This document shows, one piece after another, positions 41,162-54,322 of a DNA stretch of 64,000 bases; position 1 is the stretch's first letter, and each line of letters begins with the position of its first letter. The DNA comes from Letharia columbiana. Lineage: Eukaryota; Ascomycota; Lecanoromycetes; Lecanorales; Parmeliaceae. Made by a program: the position numbers and the translations under genes. The stretch covers positions 620,001 to 684,000 of the forward strand of contig NW_023501060.1 of NCBI RefSeq assembly GCF_014066305.1, in the 5' to 3' direction. Below the pieces are notes generated by a model. That model was not told the DNA's origin, did not search any database, and was given only the letters and a program-made list of their open reading frames with translations.

Positions 41162-44100
41162 ATTAATAGTAATATACGACTTTTCTATATTCTTTAATTA
41201 TTATCCTTATTATTTTCCGTATTAGAGATACTATTCTTATATTAAGAAGTTTTACTTCTATTACTTTCTTAAAGAAAGAATTTTTTTCTAAAAGAAAGAA
41301 CCGCTATGAAAGCTATTTAATTCCCTTTATCTTTTTAAATAGCTTTCCTTCTCTTAAAGAAAACTTATCTTTTATTCTTAATATCTTCTTTCTTTTTCGA
41401 TAGAGCTTTCTTTTTATTTCTTTTTATATCTTTCTTTATAATAAAATATAACTATTTATAATCGACGAAGTTAGAAAATCTATTTTAATAGAATTAACGA
41501 TTTTACTCGCCTTTTAATTTTAAGCTTTTTTAATAAAAAATCCTAAACTCTATAAGTAGGTTCTTAACGAGAATTATCGTTAGATTATTAAATCGATTAT
41601 ATAGACTTATAATTTACCTACCGACGTCCTTTATAATTAAGATTTATACGTCTAACGAGATCGATCTTAGAGTATTAACTCGATCTCTCTTTCAGAGATT
41701 ACTCGATTAGAAAAACCTCTTATCTACTCTCTTTTCTAAAATTATAATTCTAAATCTATAAGTACTCTAATAAAAGTAGTTATTATCTTTATATATAAAG
41801 TTCGTTATTATATAAATAGTAATTATTTTCTTATCTAATAAGCTAAAATAACTCGACTTAAGTCTAAGAATACCTCTATTTTTAAGAATCTAAGCCTCGA
41901 CTTAAGAGGTTATATAAACGTCTTCTTAGAGTTATTATCTTCTTCTTTTCTTAAGATAACTCGATCTTCTCGCCTTAATAGAACTTCTCTTTTTAAGCTC
42001 GATAAAGATAAAGAAAGAAGACTTATTAGTCTTTTCTTATTATTATCTATAACTCTTACGCGAAGATCTTAATCTCTTTATCGATCTCGATTCTTATCTT
42101 TCTTCTTATCGCTTTTAAATTCTATATTAAAAGTAAACTAGGCTCTAAAAAAGTTAAGTATATTAAATTTCTAGAATCTCTATATAGTAATAAACTTAGT
42201 AAATAAAATTCTCTTTTTATCGAGCTAAGCTATATTCGATAAGATATTAGAAAATAATAATAAAGAATATCGAAATTTCTTAAGTATAGGATTTTCTAAT
42301 AATAAATTTAATAGATCGATTTTTAATTAGTTAAAAGCTTTTAACTTAGAAAATACCGCTTTAAGATTTAATTCTAACGAAAATTAGCTTTTATAAAATT
42401 AAGAGAGTCCTTAATAAATATCGCCTTTATCTATAAAAGTAAATTTAATAATATAATAGATTATACTATAAGCTATATAAGTAATCTTAAATAACTTATA
42501 ATTTATATCTAATATTATAGATTTAATAGACTTATAAAGTCTTTTAAAATCTTCTAAATAAGCTACTTCGAGAGGATCTAATAATAATTTCTATATCTTT
42601 AATCTAGAATTCTTTTATTTAGATCTAAAAGAATTATATAATATTAATAATATTATTTTTAGTAGTAAAGAAACTATATATCGAAAAGTATATTTTTTCT
42701 ATCGATATATAAAAGACTACGCCGTGATTAAAGAAGAGAATATTATATATATAAATCTCTCGACTTATTTTCGAGAAGCTATCTTATTCTAATAGCTAAA
42801 TACTCTATTCTAAAATAAGAAAAACGCGATAATATAACTTTAAATAGAACTAAGAAGAACGCTCACTCGACTATAAAATCGTTTTAAGATATTTATATCC
42901 TTAACTCTAAATTAACTTACGAGATAAGTTTATACTCTTAATAACGCTAATAGTAGATATAATCTTATAAGCTATATATAGAGCGTTTTTAAGTATATTA
43001 TATAAATAGAAATCTTTCGAGAAATACGCTTAAGTTACTTAGATGTAAAATTACTTAAAAATCGAGTTATAAACTATTATACCGCCTCTAACTTCTTAAA
43101 TTACGCTTTATAAATTTATAAAGAAGCTTAATAATAGAAAGAAGTTATAATATTATCTTAATTAATAAAAGAAATTATAATATAAAAATATATAAAAGAA
43201 AGTTCGAGATTAAGAATAAGAGAGAGATAGAGATTAAGATTATAAATAACGATTTAATAAGAATAGATCTTTCTCTAGAGAATAATAAGATAAGTTTTAG
43301 AAAGCTTAAAAGCGATTATTTCTTCCTTCTCGCCCTTTTTTAATAGGTTCGCGAGTTTATAATACTTATTCTTATTAATTAAAATCGTTATATTTAAACT
43401 ATAAATATTAATAATAATCGAATTTCCCTATATATCCCTCTTATACTTTTTAAGCTTATATATCTTATCAATAGAATTAAGATAATTAAGTATCTTCTTA
43501 TATATAGTCGCCTTAAATAGTAATTTCTATAGACTTCGTCTTAGACTTAGACTTAGACTTAGACTTCAACTACGGCTTTAAGAAATCAGGCTTTAAGAAA
43601 CGCCTTATCGGCTTTTAAGCAGTTATTTATAATTATAGCCGAAAACGCCTAATTAAATTAGTTATAATATTCGAATTAAACGAACTACTAGAATCGTAAT
43701 AAATATTTATTTTATCTAATTAGATAATATAGCGATAACTAAAGATATAATAATTAAGAATTTGCGGAAATATTTATATCTTAACCCCTATAGAAAGTAT
43801 ACTTTTACGACCTTAAAAACGAGAGCTTTATTTCTAAGAGCTATTATAGAGACTATAATTCTATATATTTATAGAATTCTTCGATATATTATATAAGTAA
43901 TAATAATTATTTCTATAATATATATAAGAATAAGGCTTTAAAAGATAAGAAATTCGATTATAAGAATAAGAAAGTCGACGTCGAATTTATCTCGATTACT
44001 TATTATATTACTATAAATAAGATAAGAGATTCGCTAATTTATCGAAAATATTAAAGAAAGTTTTTATCTAATAATTAGTTATATACTTATCTTAAAAAGA

Positions 44101-45539
44101 AATCTTATTATCGAATAATCTCTTTAAAGAATACTAGAAAGATTTCTAGAGAGAAGAATACTATACTCGACTTATTACTAGAGAAGTTAATATAAACCTT
44201 TAAGTAAATACTATTAATAAAGGCGTCTATTTCTAAGAAACTCGAGTTAATCAAATTTATAATACCCGCGAATTCGAATAATAAAATAACCTTTCGATTA
44301 TAATATTATCTTATTAAGCTATTTAATCTTTCTTTAAAAGTTTCGTCGAAATTAGAATATCTAAATATCGAATATCTAATAAGTATAAGAGATCGAGTTT
44401 TCTTAAAGAGATTAATATCTTCGTTCTCTATTAAGAAGTATATAGCTTCGATTATCTTACGTAAGATTAATTTAAATCGATATTTTACTAATAAATAAAT
44501 TATTCTTTCTTTCTTTATAAAAGATAAAACTTTAAAAAAAAAGCTTATTATAATTAAGTTTATTTAAGATATATATATCGTAAATAATCTTAAGGCGAAC
44601 CTTTTAATAGAAATAGATATACTCGATTTAGAAGAAGTAGTAATCGATCTTTTATAGAAGAAAGTAATTCTTATTAAGTATAGAAATATCGCTATATCGA
44701 TATAAGCTACCGCTAGAAATAATATAAGAATTCGATAAATTATAAGATCGAAACGATATCAAGTTATTTCTTCGAAATTCACTAGATTTATTACTATATC
44801 TTTACGAGATAAGAATTTACTTTCTAATCGAGATTTTCTTTTTAAATCGAAGATAAATAAAGTTTATATATATCTTATAAATATAAATTTCAACTTTATT
44901 TCTATTCGAAATAATAGTACTACTTCGCTTATAATATCTCGTTATTATAGAATTAACTTCGTAATTAAATACGAAGCTAAAGAAGATTACTCGATTTAAG
45001 TAGAGAATTACTCTTTAATAACTAAGATATTCGAAGATAAAAGGCCTATACTCGAGGAATTTATTAATCTTATCACATTAAAATCAGTTATCGAGAAAAT
45101 AACTATAGATCTCACTTTAAAAACGCGATTATCTAATGAAATTACTATCTATAGAAAATAGAAGTATATCGATATAATACGAAGTATCTTAGAAAAAAAC
45201 TCTTATATCTAAGAAAGACTTTAACAATATTATTAATCTTTTTAAAGCGAAGTAGCTATAAATACTAATTATTATAAATTAATAATCTTTTATAGCGAAG
45301 TTAGAGAATAAGATTTATTCTCTAACTTTAAAAAACCGTAAGCTTATTAATAAAAAATTCGATAAGATATATACCTAAGATAAGATAAGCTAGTCTAAGA
45401 AGTTAACTTTTTTCGCTTTTCTTATTTTTATAGTTTATAAGATAGTTTATATTAGATTTAAGAAAATATTAAAGTAAAAGAAAAGAGTTATTATTAATAT
45501 TAGAGGTCTTAATAAAATTACGATTTCTAATAATTATTC

Positions 45540-48060
45540 TCTTTCTCTATAAGATAATATCGTTATAATAATTTAAGAATATACTTTTATTAATATAATT
45601 AATTATAATAGATAGTTTTATCTTTTTTTAATAAAAAAAGATTATTAATAACGATTTATTATAATATCTTATTAAGAATTAAAGTATTTTAACGTAATAG
45701 TAATAGATTTTAAGAACTTAGTATTTTACGTTTAGAGAAAAATAAATAACTTTCTTTATTTATATTATTACTTTATTAGATACTATATAGATAATATTAT
45801 TATCTTTTCTTAAAGTATAAAAGATTATTTTAAGTACTTAAGAACGATCTTTCGCCTCTTCGCGAAACTTAAAATTACTTTTAAATCTAAGAAATTCTAT
45901 CTTAAATATTTATTAATTACGCTTTTAGAATAGAAGATAGATAGATTTAATCTTATTATTATCGAGAAAAGAATTATAATAATTAAGAAAATATAATTTT
46001 TTATTATTTTAGAAGTACTCGAAATTTATATAGAAATAGCGAACTAGCTATAAAGAAATATTAGATACTTTACGTAGATTTCTAAGCTACTATAACGCTT
46101 AAAGATAAAACTCTTAAAGCGATCTTTAGCCTCGGATAGTTATCTTTATAGAAATTTCTCGAAGACTATAAAGATTACTTCTATTAAAAAGAAAGTAGAG
46201 ACTTTTTATATTCTATAGTAGATATTAACTACGAAAACTTATCTATATTATTATAATATTAATTACTAACTTTATATTAATCTCGATAAATCTAAAAAGT
46301 ATAATTTCGAAGTTATAATATATTACGTGATAGATAATTCTTAAAAAAGTTCTTTTTCTAAGATAAATATTTAATTTATTATATTTCTATTTAAGCTTTT
46401 AAACGTTATAGAGTTATATTATTAATCAATAAAATTAAAAGTAATTATCTTAATTTAAATCTTAAAGAAGATTTTTTATATACTAAGTTAAAGAATAAAA
46501 AAGAAGATTATTATTTTTACGGATTACTCGATTATTATCGATATTACTTATTAAACTACGCTTTCTTCTTTATTCTCTAATCAAATAAATTTACAACTTA
46601 TATATACTTTATAATATATCTCTTAATTTAATCTAGATATATAATAAAGACTCGATAAATAAAATATAATTCTCGACGCTTTATTTAGATTACTTCGTAA
46701 ATAAAAAGAGAAATTCGATATTTAAGATCTAGGAATTCTTAACGAGGTTTTTATATATAACTTAATACTCGTAGAAATATCTAAGAAATTTCATATTAAA
46801 CTTATACTTAGCTATTAAGAGAATAAGAAATAATTAAAGATTCTCGATACTCTTATCGCTCGAAAGATATAGCTTCTCGAGAAATAAGAGTTTATAAAAT
46901 ATATTAAACTCTCGAATATATAATTTCTACTTCGAGACGAAATTATCTACTATTAAGATAAGTTTAATAAATAAAAATAACTTTATATTTTAAAGAAGGC
47001 GAAGTAGAAGATTTTTAAGCTTACTTATAATAATTATAATTATATTAATTTTTATAGATTATATAAGAGAATTATAAAGACCTACTATATAAGATATTTA
47101 ACTTAACGCTTAAAGCGCTATATTATTTATTACTCGAAGTATTAGCTAAATTAAATTATAAGATATATCTTATATAAAAGTCTTAAGTCTATTATAACTC
47201 CTACTTTAATTTTCTATATAATTACTATCGATTTTATTCTAGTACTATTATTTCTAGAAAATAGATTTAATATAATAATAACTATTACTAATAAGTTTTT
47301 TAAAAGAAATATATCTATATCGAGAAAAGATATATAAAATACTATCGAATAGATAGAAGTCTTACTTCTTATTCTCGTTAATTAAGAAATCTCTAAAGCT
47401 ATTATTTTAGATAGAGATTTAAAATTTCTTTTAAATCTTTAAAAAGCTATCTTTAAAATTTTAGAAATAAAGCTTCTTATCTCTATTACTTATTATTTAT
47501 AAATTAATAATTAATCTAAGCGAACTAATTAGATTATAAAGATTACTTTAAGATTTTATATTTCTTATATTTCTAATGATTCTTAAGATAAATTCTTTAT
47601 ACACCTTAGAGATAGTCTTAATAACTTTATAAATATATCGATAGAAAAGACTTTTAATAAGATTATATATAATATAAAACTTAACGATAAATTCGATATA
47701 ATAAATATCTTAGTAAAGAATTAGATAGATATTATAAATAATTATACTCGATATTAATAGAAAGCTTTAGATATCTTAGCTTTCGCGGCGATTAACGCGA
47801 AATTTAGATATAACTTAAAGTATAAAGCTTTAATTATAAAGAAAGAAAATAAAGCTTTTATTAAGCTTTATAAGAGAATATTATTTTCTTAAACTTAAGA
47901 ATATAAAACTTTCGAATTAAAGAGCCAAATCTTTTATTATTCTTAAGCGAGTCGAAAACCTAGTCTATAGACTTAATCTCTTAATTATTTAAAAGATTTA
48001 TTCTATTATCTCTATTATAATACTCGAGCCTACATCTAAAAGAAAAGATTTTTATTATTA
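45540..48060 (+). pseudogene. Degraded gypsy pol (reverse transcriptase, RNase H, integrase)
   Basis: The polymerase box reads Y-I-D-N at 45784-45795 (second Asp changed), followed by IIIFS as in gypsy reverse transcriptases. The integrase core keeps its first Asp in TIDFIL (47230) and second Asp in DRD (47410). The Glu position, 36 codons further on, is AAG (47518), next to R-T-N. These three sites and the polymerase box are all in one frame over 1.7 kb, so damage there is by substitution, not indels. A later motif near 47954 is in another frame. In-frame stops are abundant, so the gene is dead. Confidence 0.8.
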
Positions 48061-50801
48061 ATCTTATAAGAAAGAATAAGCTTTTATATTTAATTAGAAG
48101 AAGCTAGTAATTAAGAATCGCTATAAGATTTAGAGATTAATTAATTAATATATTAATCGATCTTTAAATCGAGAAAGTAAAGATAAGAAAGATATTATAA
48201 AATATCTAGTAAAATAAAAGAATTAAGAAAAGATCTATAATATATAATATAAGATAAAAGATTTAGAGAATATAAAGGATTTAATCTATAACTACGATTT
48301 AAAAATATAGAAAACGCTTATAAAGAGAGTATCGAAAGAGGAAATCTTAGAACTCTATATAAGTCTATAGCGTAAAGATTATTTCTTATACTATTAATAT
48401 ATTATTAAGTTAAATATTAAACGAAGTATAATTCTTAGACTTTATTAAGTCGCTAAATTATAAATATAATTTACTTTATTAACTCGTATTTTCTAATATA
48501 TTATTATATAGAAGCTCGAATTCGAAAATTTCGAGAATCTCGAAAATTTTAGAAATTTCGAAAGACTTTATAACTTATAATCGCGAAGTAAAGTAACTTA
48601 ACTAGCCTCTTATTTCTTTTCTTTATCTTATTATAATTTCTTTTAATACTTTATAATCGAATATAATTCTACTTCTCGAGAAAAGATATTTTATAATTCT
48701 TATAATTTAGATATTATCGCTAAGAAAGTAAAGCTCTAATAATCTTATTCGAGATTTAAAGACGTAGAAATAGCGAATCTTAAGATTTTAAAATTAATTC
48801 TCTAGAGTTAAATCGAATATATATTTAAATAATTTAAATTCTTTTAATCGAGTATTATAGATCTCTATAAAATAATTAATTATATTTAACTCGAAGTAAA
48901 ATAAGATTTACTCTCGAAATAGTAATATTATAAAAGTCTACTATAATATATTCTTAATTATTCTTTCTTAAATTTATCTAGATTACTTTTATAAACTTAA
49001 GAATAAACTTAAACGAATAAATACGTTTTACGATTAGAATTCTTATCGTCTTTATTTATAGCGAGGCTATTTTATATATATATTAAGCCTTTATTATTAA
49101 AATTTAAATAACTTTCTTAATTTCGTAGCTCGTTATTTAAGAATATCTTTTATCTTAAAACTTAAGTTAATCTTATATTAAATAAAGAATCTATTTAAAA
49201 ATAAAGACTATTATTAGAATAAGACTATTTTTATTAAGAAAGTAACTAAAGATATTAATACTTTTTTTTATAATATAAATCTTTTAAATACTTAAATCGC
49301 TAAGATAGTAGAAACGCGAAGCTTTATTAAATTCTAGCGATATTAATATTAATCTTAAATCTTCGCGAGTAAAGATTTATATTAGAATTATATTATAAAA
49401 GATTAAATAGTAAAGATAAATATAAAAGATAATAAGAGAATTAAGTAATATTATAAGATTATATTCGAAATTTAATAGATATAGAGAGATAAAGAGAAAG
49501 AATAAGATTACTCTCGAGATATTAATATTTATATTAATATTATAAAGTATAATAATTATAATCTCTATTAAGAATATCTTTATTTTATTTAGAACTTTAA
49601 GTATAACTTCGAGAAAGCTAAGAAAGTCGCTATAAAGAAGGGAGATTTCTCGAAAAAGTCTAAGAATACTACGTTAGAGATTAAGAAATAAATAATATTC
49701 CTCATTAAACGCTAATACGAAACGATTAAAGAAGAATAAGATTATTTATAAGACGAGATCTATAATAAGAAAATATTACGATTAAAGCTAAATTCTTAAG
49801 AAAGATTCGTTAAGAAGTCGAAATCTAAGAATTTAAGTAATAACGTCGTAATTAAGAAGAAACCGACTTATTAGTTATTTATCTTCGAGAATTTAGATTC
49901 GAAGTTAAAAGTTAAGGATATAAATATTTATAATAATTACGTATATATAAAGAAGAAGATTAACTTACTAAAGAATACTCTCTCGAGAACGTAAGAAAAG
50001 CTAATAGCACTATCGACGATAATAAAAAGAATTTATAAAATAATTACTTTACTCTTAGCTTAGTATAAAAGCGTAATAAAACTTATTAAAGGCGCTATAA
50101 AACTTTCATCTTTTCTAAATTAAGATTATAAGTAAGTTAAAGATAAGAAGATCGATATCGAGAGTATTAAGAAATATTAGAATATTAATAAGTTATTATT
50201 AAATAAGATTCTTAATATCTTAAATACTATATAGAAAGTCTTCGTCGAGAAATATCTAGATCTAATAGCTTTTATATTCGTTTATAATAAGAATAAAATT
50301 CTTTTATAGAGTTCGAAGAGTGAAAGAAAGTTTTTATTTCTAATGCTACGACTGGGGGAAGTATATATCTCGATATACTTTTCTTTCTCTACCTGAGATT
50401 CGGTATACCTCGATATACTTTTTCCTTATCTTTACCTAGAGTATCCTTACCTCTATATATTTAACTTTTTCTACTTTTTTTTTAAATTCTATAAATTTCA
50501 ATATATCTTTTTTTCCTTATACTTTCGAAGCGCTTTCGACTTTTACGATTACTATATATCTTTACGTTTAAATCTTTACGGCTAAGGAATTTTCTTTTAT
50601 ACTTTTTACTAATTCTATAATTAAAGAAAGCGCTTAATCGAAAGGAAACGCTCTATATCTTTCTCGGCCTAGCTTAGACTATATATCTTTATATCTAAAT
50701 CTTTACGAGATAAGAAAATAAACCTTTTCGAGATATCTTTTACTTCAAATACTTTTCACGTCTAATTAAGAAACCCGTATAGCTTTTTATTAGGGCTTAA
50801 T

Positions 50802-51028
50802 TGTTACGTTTTCGATATAGCGTTATATTACTTTCTTTTCTTTCTTTAAGAGTAAGAAACCTTACTAGCGTGCTTAGTATATCGCTTTCTTTTCTTTCTT
50901 CGATTTCGTTTATAGCTTTAGCTTAATTAATTAATTAATCCCAATTAGAATTAAGTTACATCTTTTTCTTCTTCGTAAAACTCCTTTTCTAGAAGTATAT
51001 ATATGCTTCTTATATAGTCTCTCTAATA
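50802..51028 (+). repeat. Right (3') LTR
   Basis: The right end matches the left LTR remnant. The start is uncertain: tgttacg at 50802 is a plausible LTR start. A purine tract (gggggaag near 50355) could instead be the polypurine tract, which would make the LTR about 670 bp. Confidence 0.55.
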
Positions 51029-51510
51029 ATAGACGAGTATAATTCTATATTTTAATATTATAAATAGCGTTTAAGAAGTTAATAAGTATATAGATAAATT
51101 TCTTTAATAAGTTATATACTATATAAAGATCTATAGTATATTATTTCTTTCGATTTTAAAAGACTTTACTATTAAACTCTTCTTTAAATTTATATTATAA
51201 TATAATATCTATATTATCGACTTTTTCTATTACTTTAAGAAAGCCTTTTTATTTATTATTTTCTATACTTTCTCATTATCGTTCTGTTACGATCGAAAAT
51301 TCTACTCTAAAACCTTTATATATTATTTTCGTAGCTAAAATAAGACTACTATCACTCTTCGTATATAATTATTAATATATTCTTCTAAAATACCCCACTA
51401 ACTAGCTAAAAGACGAAATTTACTTATACTTTTATTATTTTTGTTTTAAATAACTTTCCTTATCTTTTTAAGACGATCTTTATCTTATGCGAGGTAAAAT
51501 TAAACCTTAC
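51029..51510. other. RIP-type AT-rich flank of the isochore
   Basis: AT-rich sequence continues to about 51.51 kb, where composition returns abruptly to normal. No identifiable element was found. A second tgttacg occurs near 51285. Confidence 0.55.
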
Positions 51511-52302
51511 TAAAATATCATTGTCTCAAGAAGGAGCGATTTTCGCAGAAAGAATAATCTGCTTTATGCTAACCATCAGCTCGGTGAAGTTGCAATCGAC
51601 GTTCTCTCCCAGGCTCTTGGTACGCCTACTCGGCCGAGGCGAAAGGACTGTGAGCCCGATCTGGTCGTGTTTGCTCCTCTCTTTACCCGCCCTCAAGTTC
51701 CCATCTGATCCTCGAGCCAGACTATCATTCTGTACTGATCGTAAGTACGGCTTTTTCTACAAGGCGATACGGTCACGGCGTCAATGGTAAAAGACTCCGA
51801 AACGGGGTGGAGCCTGGAGGACCGGAGAGAAATATCGTACTGCAGGAGGTTTAGAGGTGATTATCCTTGATCCGACACAGAGTAGACACAATGGAATACA
51901 CGCTAAGCCGATCTTTCTACTCAATAGTAGTCCGCCCCCGAGTCCTTCTTCAGGCTCAATTTCAGCGTATGAAGGCGGTTGACGCGTGGGGTTCGGCAAT
52001 TGGACCACGGTGATCTGTTTCTGTAAACAGGGGGGAAGACAGCGGTGTGCGTTATTTGGTCTTGACTATTCACCCGCCAAAACTTTAGATATCTTACATT
52101 CTTTTAACACGAGCTTAATGTCACACGACTCATACTTTCACAGCCATCAACTCACATTCCTCCGCATCTGCCTCTCCGACTCCCAGCCCAAACCTCCAAA
52201 CTCATCGACATCTCAGGAGACGGCTATCTCCTGCCCAGCCAAGGTCCAATACCGCTGGTTTTTTGGCCTGATTGACGTCTCTTTCTTCTACTTACTTACA
52301 TG
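51511..52302. other. Intergenic region between isochore and MFS gene
   Basis: This is 0.8 kb of normal composition downstream of the MFS transporter gene. The open frames at 51521 (plus, TTG-initiated) and 51781 (minus) have no recognisable content. Confidence 0.5.
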
Positions 52303-54062
52303 CTACACAATATAGATGAACCGAGCTTTGGTCCTGAGACCATTCTCATCCACTAACGCTTCGTCTTCCCCCTCACCTATCGCCTCCTCGTGTTCCGTCC
52401 AATTCTCATTCTCTCTGGTCAATAATCTCCTCAGCCACCACGCCAGCAATGCCACCAAAAACATGAAAAGGCTGCACACAGCCATACCCTTCACATAATA
52501 TGGCTTATCACTATCCGGATAGAGTCTCGTACCTACCAGGGGTCCGAATTGTCCAAGGAGATTCAGCATTACGACGCCAGTCCCTCGCTTCGAGTCGGAG
52601 TTTTGGTTGTTGATAGTCCAGGTAAGGATGAGGGTTATTGCGGAGAAGAAGCCAGCGGCTGCGGGGTAAACACCGGCGTATCTCCATCTCGAATCGGCTC
52701 TAAGCATGCCTCCGATGGCGATGGAGAGGTAGCCGAAACCACCAAGGAGGGCGTGAAAGATCACGTAGTAGCTTCGATTCTGTGAACGATCTGAGAGAAA
52801 GGCGGTGACTAGAACGACGAGGAAGGCAACGAAGTAGGGCGGGGCTGAGAGGGCTTGGGATGCCAATGCGCTATAATGCATCCTAGTCACATGTCAGTAG
52901 GTGGATTGCGAAGATCTAATTGGAGGGAGTCGCAGTACTCGTGGACTATGGTCGGAAGGAAAGGAGGAAGACTGGAGAAAGCTACATTGCAGCTGAAGAA
53001 CATGCACTACTCTCGCAGGTCAGTATACGCACTGGGCATTTTCGAGATGAGATACTACCGCAGTGATCCAACACTTCACGTCCGTCAAAGCCTCGCGTAT
53101 CTCCTGCCAGTCTAATTTGGATTTTTTGCTCATCGTCCCTTTTCCGGTATGCCTTTCCTTGCTGAGTCTCAGACGCGCAATTTTCTTCTCGCGCTGGTTG
53201 AGAAATCTGGCCGTGTCAGGAGTATCGGGAATCTGGTACCACGCGAGTATAGCAACAATGATGCTGGGAAATCCCTCTACTAGAAATAACACTCTCCATG
53301 CTGATATATGGACATGATATGCCACCTTTGTTATCAGCCAGGCCAGGCTACTTGCAAACGAAGTTGCAAGAGGGGCAGCAGATATGAAGAGGCCGGTTCG
53401 AAATGCCAGCTCCTCCCGCTTGAAGAAAAAGGAGAGGAGGAAGGGGATTCCGGGGGAGAAGGCAGCTTCTCCGATACCGAGGAGGGCGCGGAGAACGAGC
53501 ATGGAAGAAAATGAGCTTGCGACGGCTTGCAGGCATGCAGTCAGGCTCCATGTCAGCGTGGCAAGGGATATGTAGATGTGAGCTGGTACGATGCCGTACA
53601 GAAGGGTCATCCATTGAAATGTAATATACGTGCAATAGAAGCTTGTAAGTAGCCATTCATATTGGGAAGAGTCGAGGTTTAGATCTTCTGTCAAGCCGGC
53701 GATCCTCGCGTTTCCGATGTCTAGAGGGTTTAGTAGATGGCCATGCAAAAAGCGCTTGGACCTTGTTGTAGGTCCCGGTTAGACCTACTTGATCGGTCGA
53801 GAAAAGAGAGCATGTATAGGAATGCTATGAATAGAACCAAGTGGCGGTCGAGTTTTCTGACTATCACTCTTTCCTCATCCGCTGTGAAGCTTTTGAAGCT
53901 CTCTTTCCCGTTATCCTTCGCATGCTCACTAGCATCCTCTTCTGAGATGGCAGTAGAACAAAGGCTGGGGTCGCTAGCGATTCGAGGCAATTTCTGCCGC
54001 CAGCTGGAGGAGGCGTCTTCGAGCTCGAAATCTCCATCATGAATCACAACACTATTATCCAT
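52303..54062 (-). CDS. MFS transporter of the anion:cation symporter (ACS) family, allantoate/nicotinate permease type
   Basis: Exons 54062..53789, 53720..53059, 53006..52939 and 52882..52303 give 527 aa, standard for the family. The ATG at 54062 opens a hydrophilic N-tail before helix 1 (HLVLFIAFLYMLSFLDRSN). Intron 1 splits the conserved N of S-NIGNARIAGL, the signature region of TNA1/DAL5-type permeases. Other features are YEWLLTSFYCTYITFQ, RALLGIGEAAFSPGIPFLLS and the central loop ending in WQEIREALTDVKCW. A short exon carries helix 7 (FFSCNVAFSSLPPFLPTIV), then SALASQALSAPPYF. Twelve membrane segments are expected. Substrates of relatives include allantoate, nicotinate, biotin and pantothenate; the substrate here is unknown. 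Its start lies only 100 bp from the AT-rich block's flanking repeat. Confidence 0.9.
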
Positions 54063-54161
54063 AGATTCGGTATTAGTAAATGTCGACTATCCAAAAGCTG
54101 GCCCACATTGTCATGTTTGGGTGTTTGGGAGAGCACAACGGACCTCAGCCGTGTCGCGTTG

Positions 54162-54322
54162 TAATTTATCTAACGATTTATTACGGTACAAGCGCTCGGA
54201 CACATAAATTGGCGGGCCGCGGGATGATAATCCCCGATAAGATCGCCATTGCCGTTACACATGTAGGTTAGTTAGCATCGCACGCACTTCGCAACCTTTC
54301 AGCCCGGACGTGGTGCTTACAG
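54162..54322 (+). repeat. Left copy of a 161-bp exact direct repeat
   Basis: This is identical base for base with 55955-56115. Similarity extends leftward in weakened form to gtgtttggga at 54121 (second copy 55921). A slightly longer unit would run TGTCGCG...CTTACA, giving LTR-like TG/CA ends. It is GC-normal and not RIP-mutated, unlike the DNA it flanks. Confidence 0.9.

Larger units (their letters stand above)
41044..51028 (+). mobile_element. RIP-damaged Ty3/gypsy LTR retrotransposon, probably with a nested insertion
   Basis: Direct repeats at 41044-41161 and 50913-51028 share agctttagcttaattaatt and following sequence and end in the same ctaata, consistent with LTR ends. Between them, on the plus strand, lie in order a reverse transcriptase relic (about 45.54-45.92 kb), an RNase H/linker relic (about 46.5-46.75 kb), an integrase relic (47.0-47.6 kb) and the pol C-terminal motif (47.93-48.06 kb). 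This is Ty3/gypsy order. Stops throughout are TAA/TAG where Gln, Trp or Arg would be expected, typical of RIP. The internal part (about 9.6 kb) is longer than usual, so extra sequence is probably inserted before or after pol. Confidence 0.8.

Noticed and set aside
52303..54062. Functional cluster of the ACS transporter with allantoicase (allantoate uptake and use)
   Set aside because: The genes are 34 kb apart with unrelated genes and a repeat isochore between them, and the transporter substrate cannot be read from sequence.
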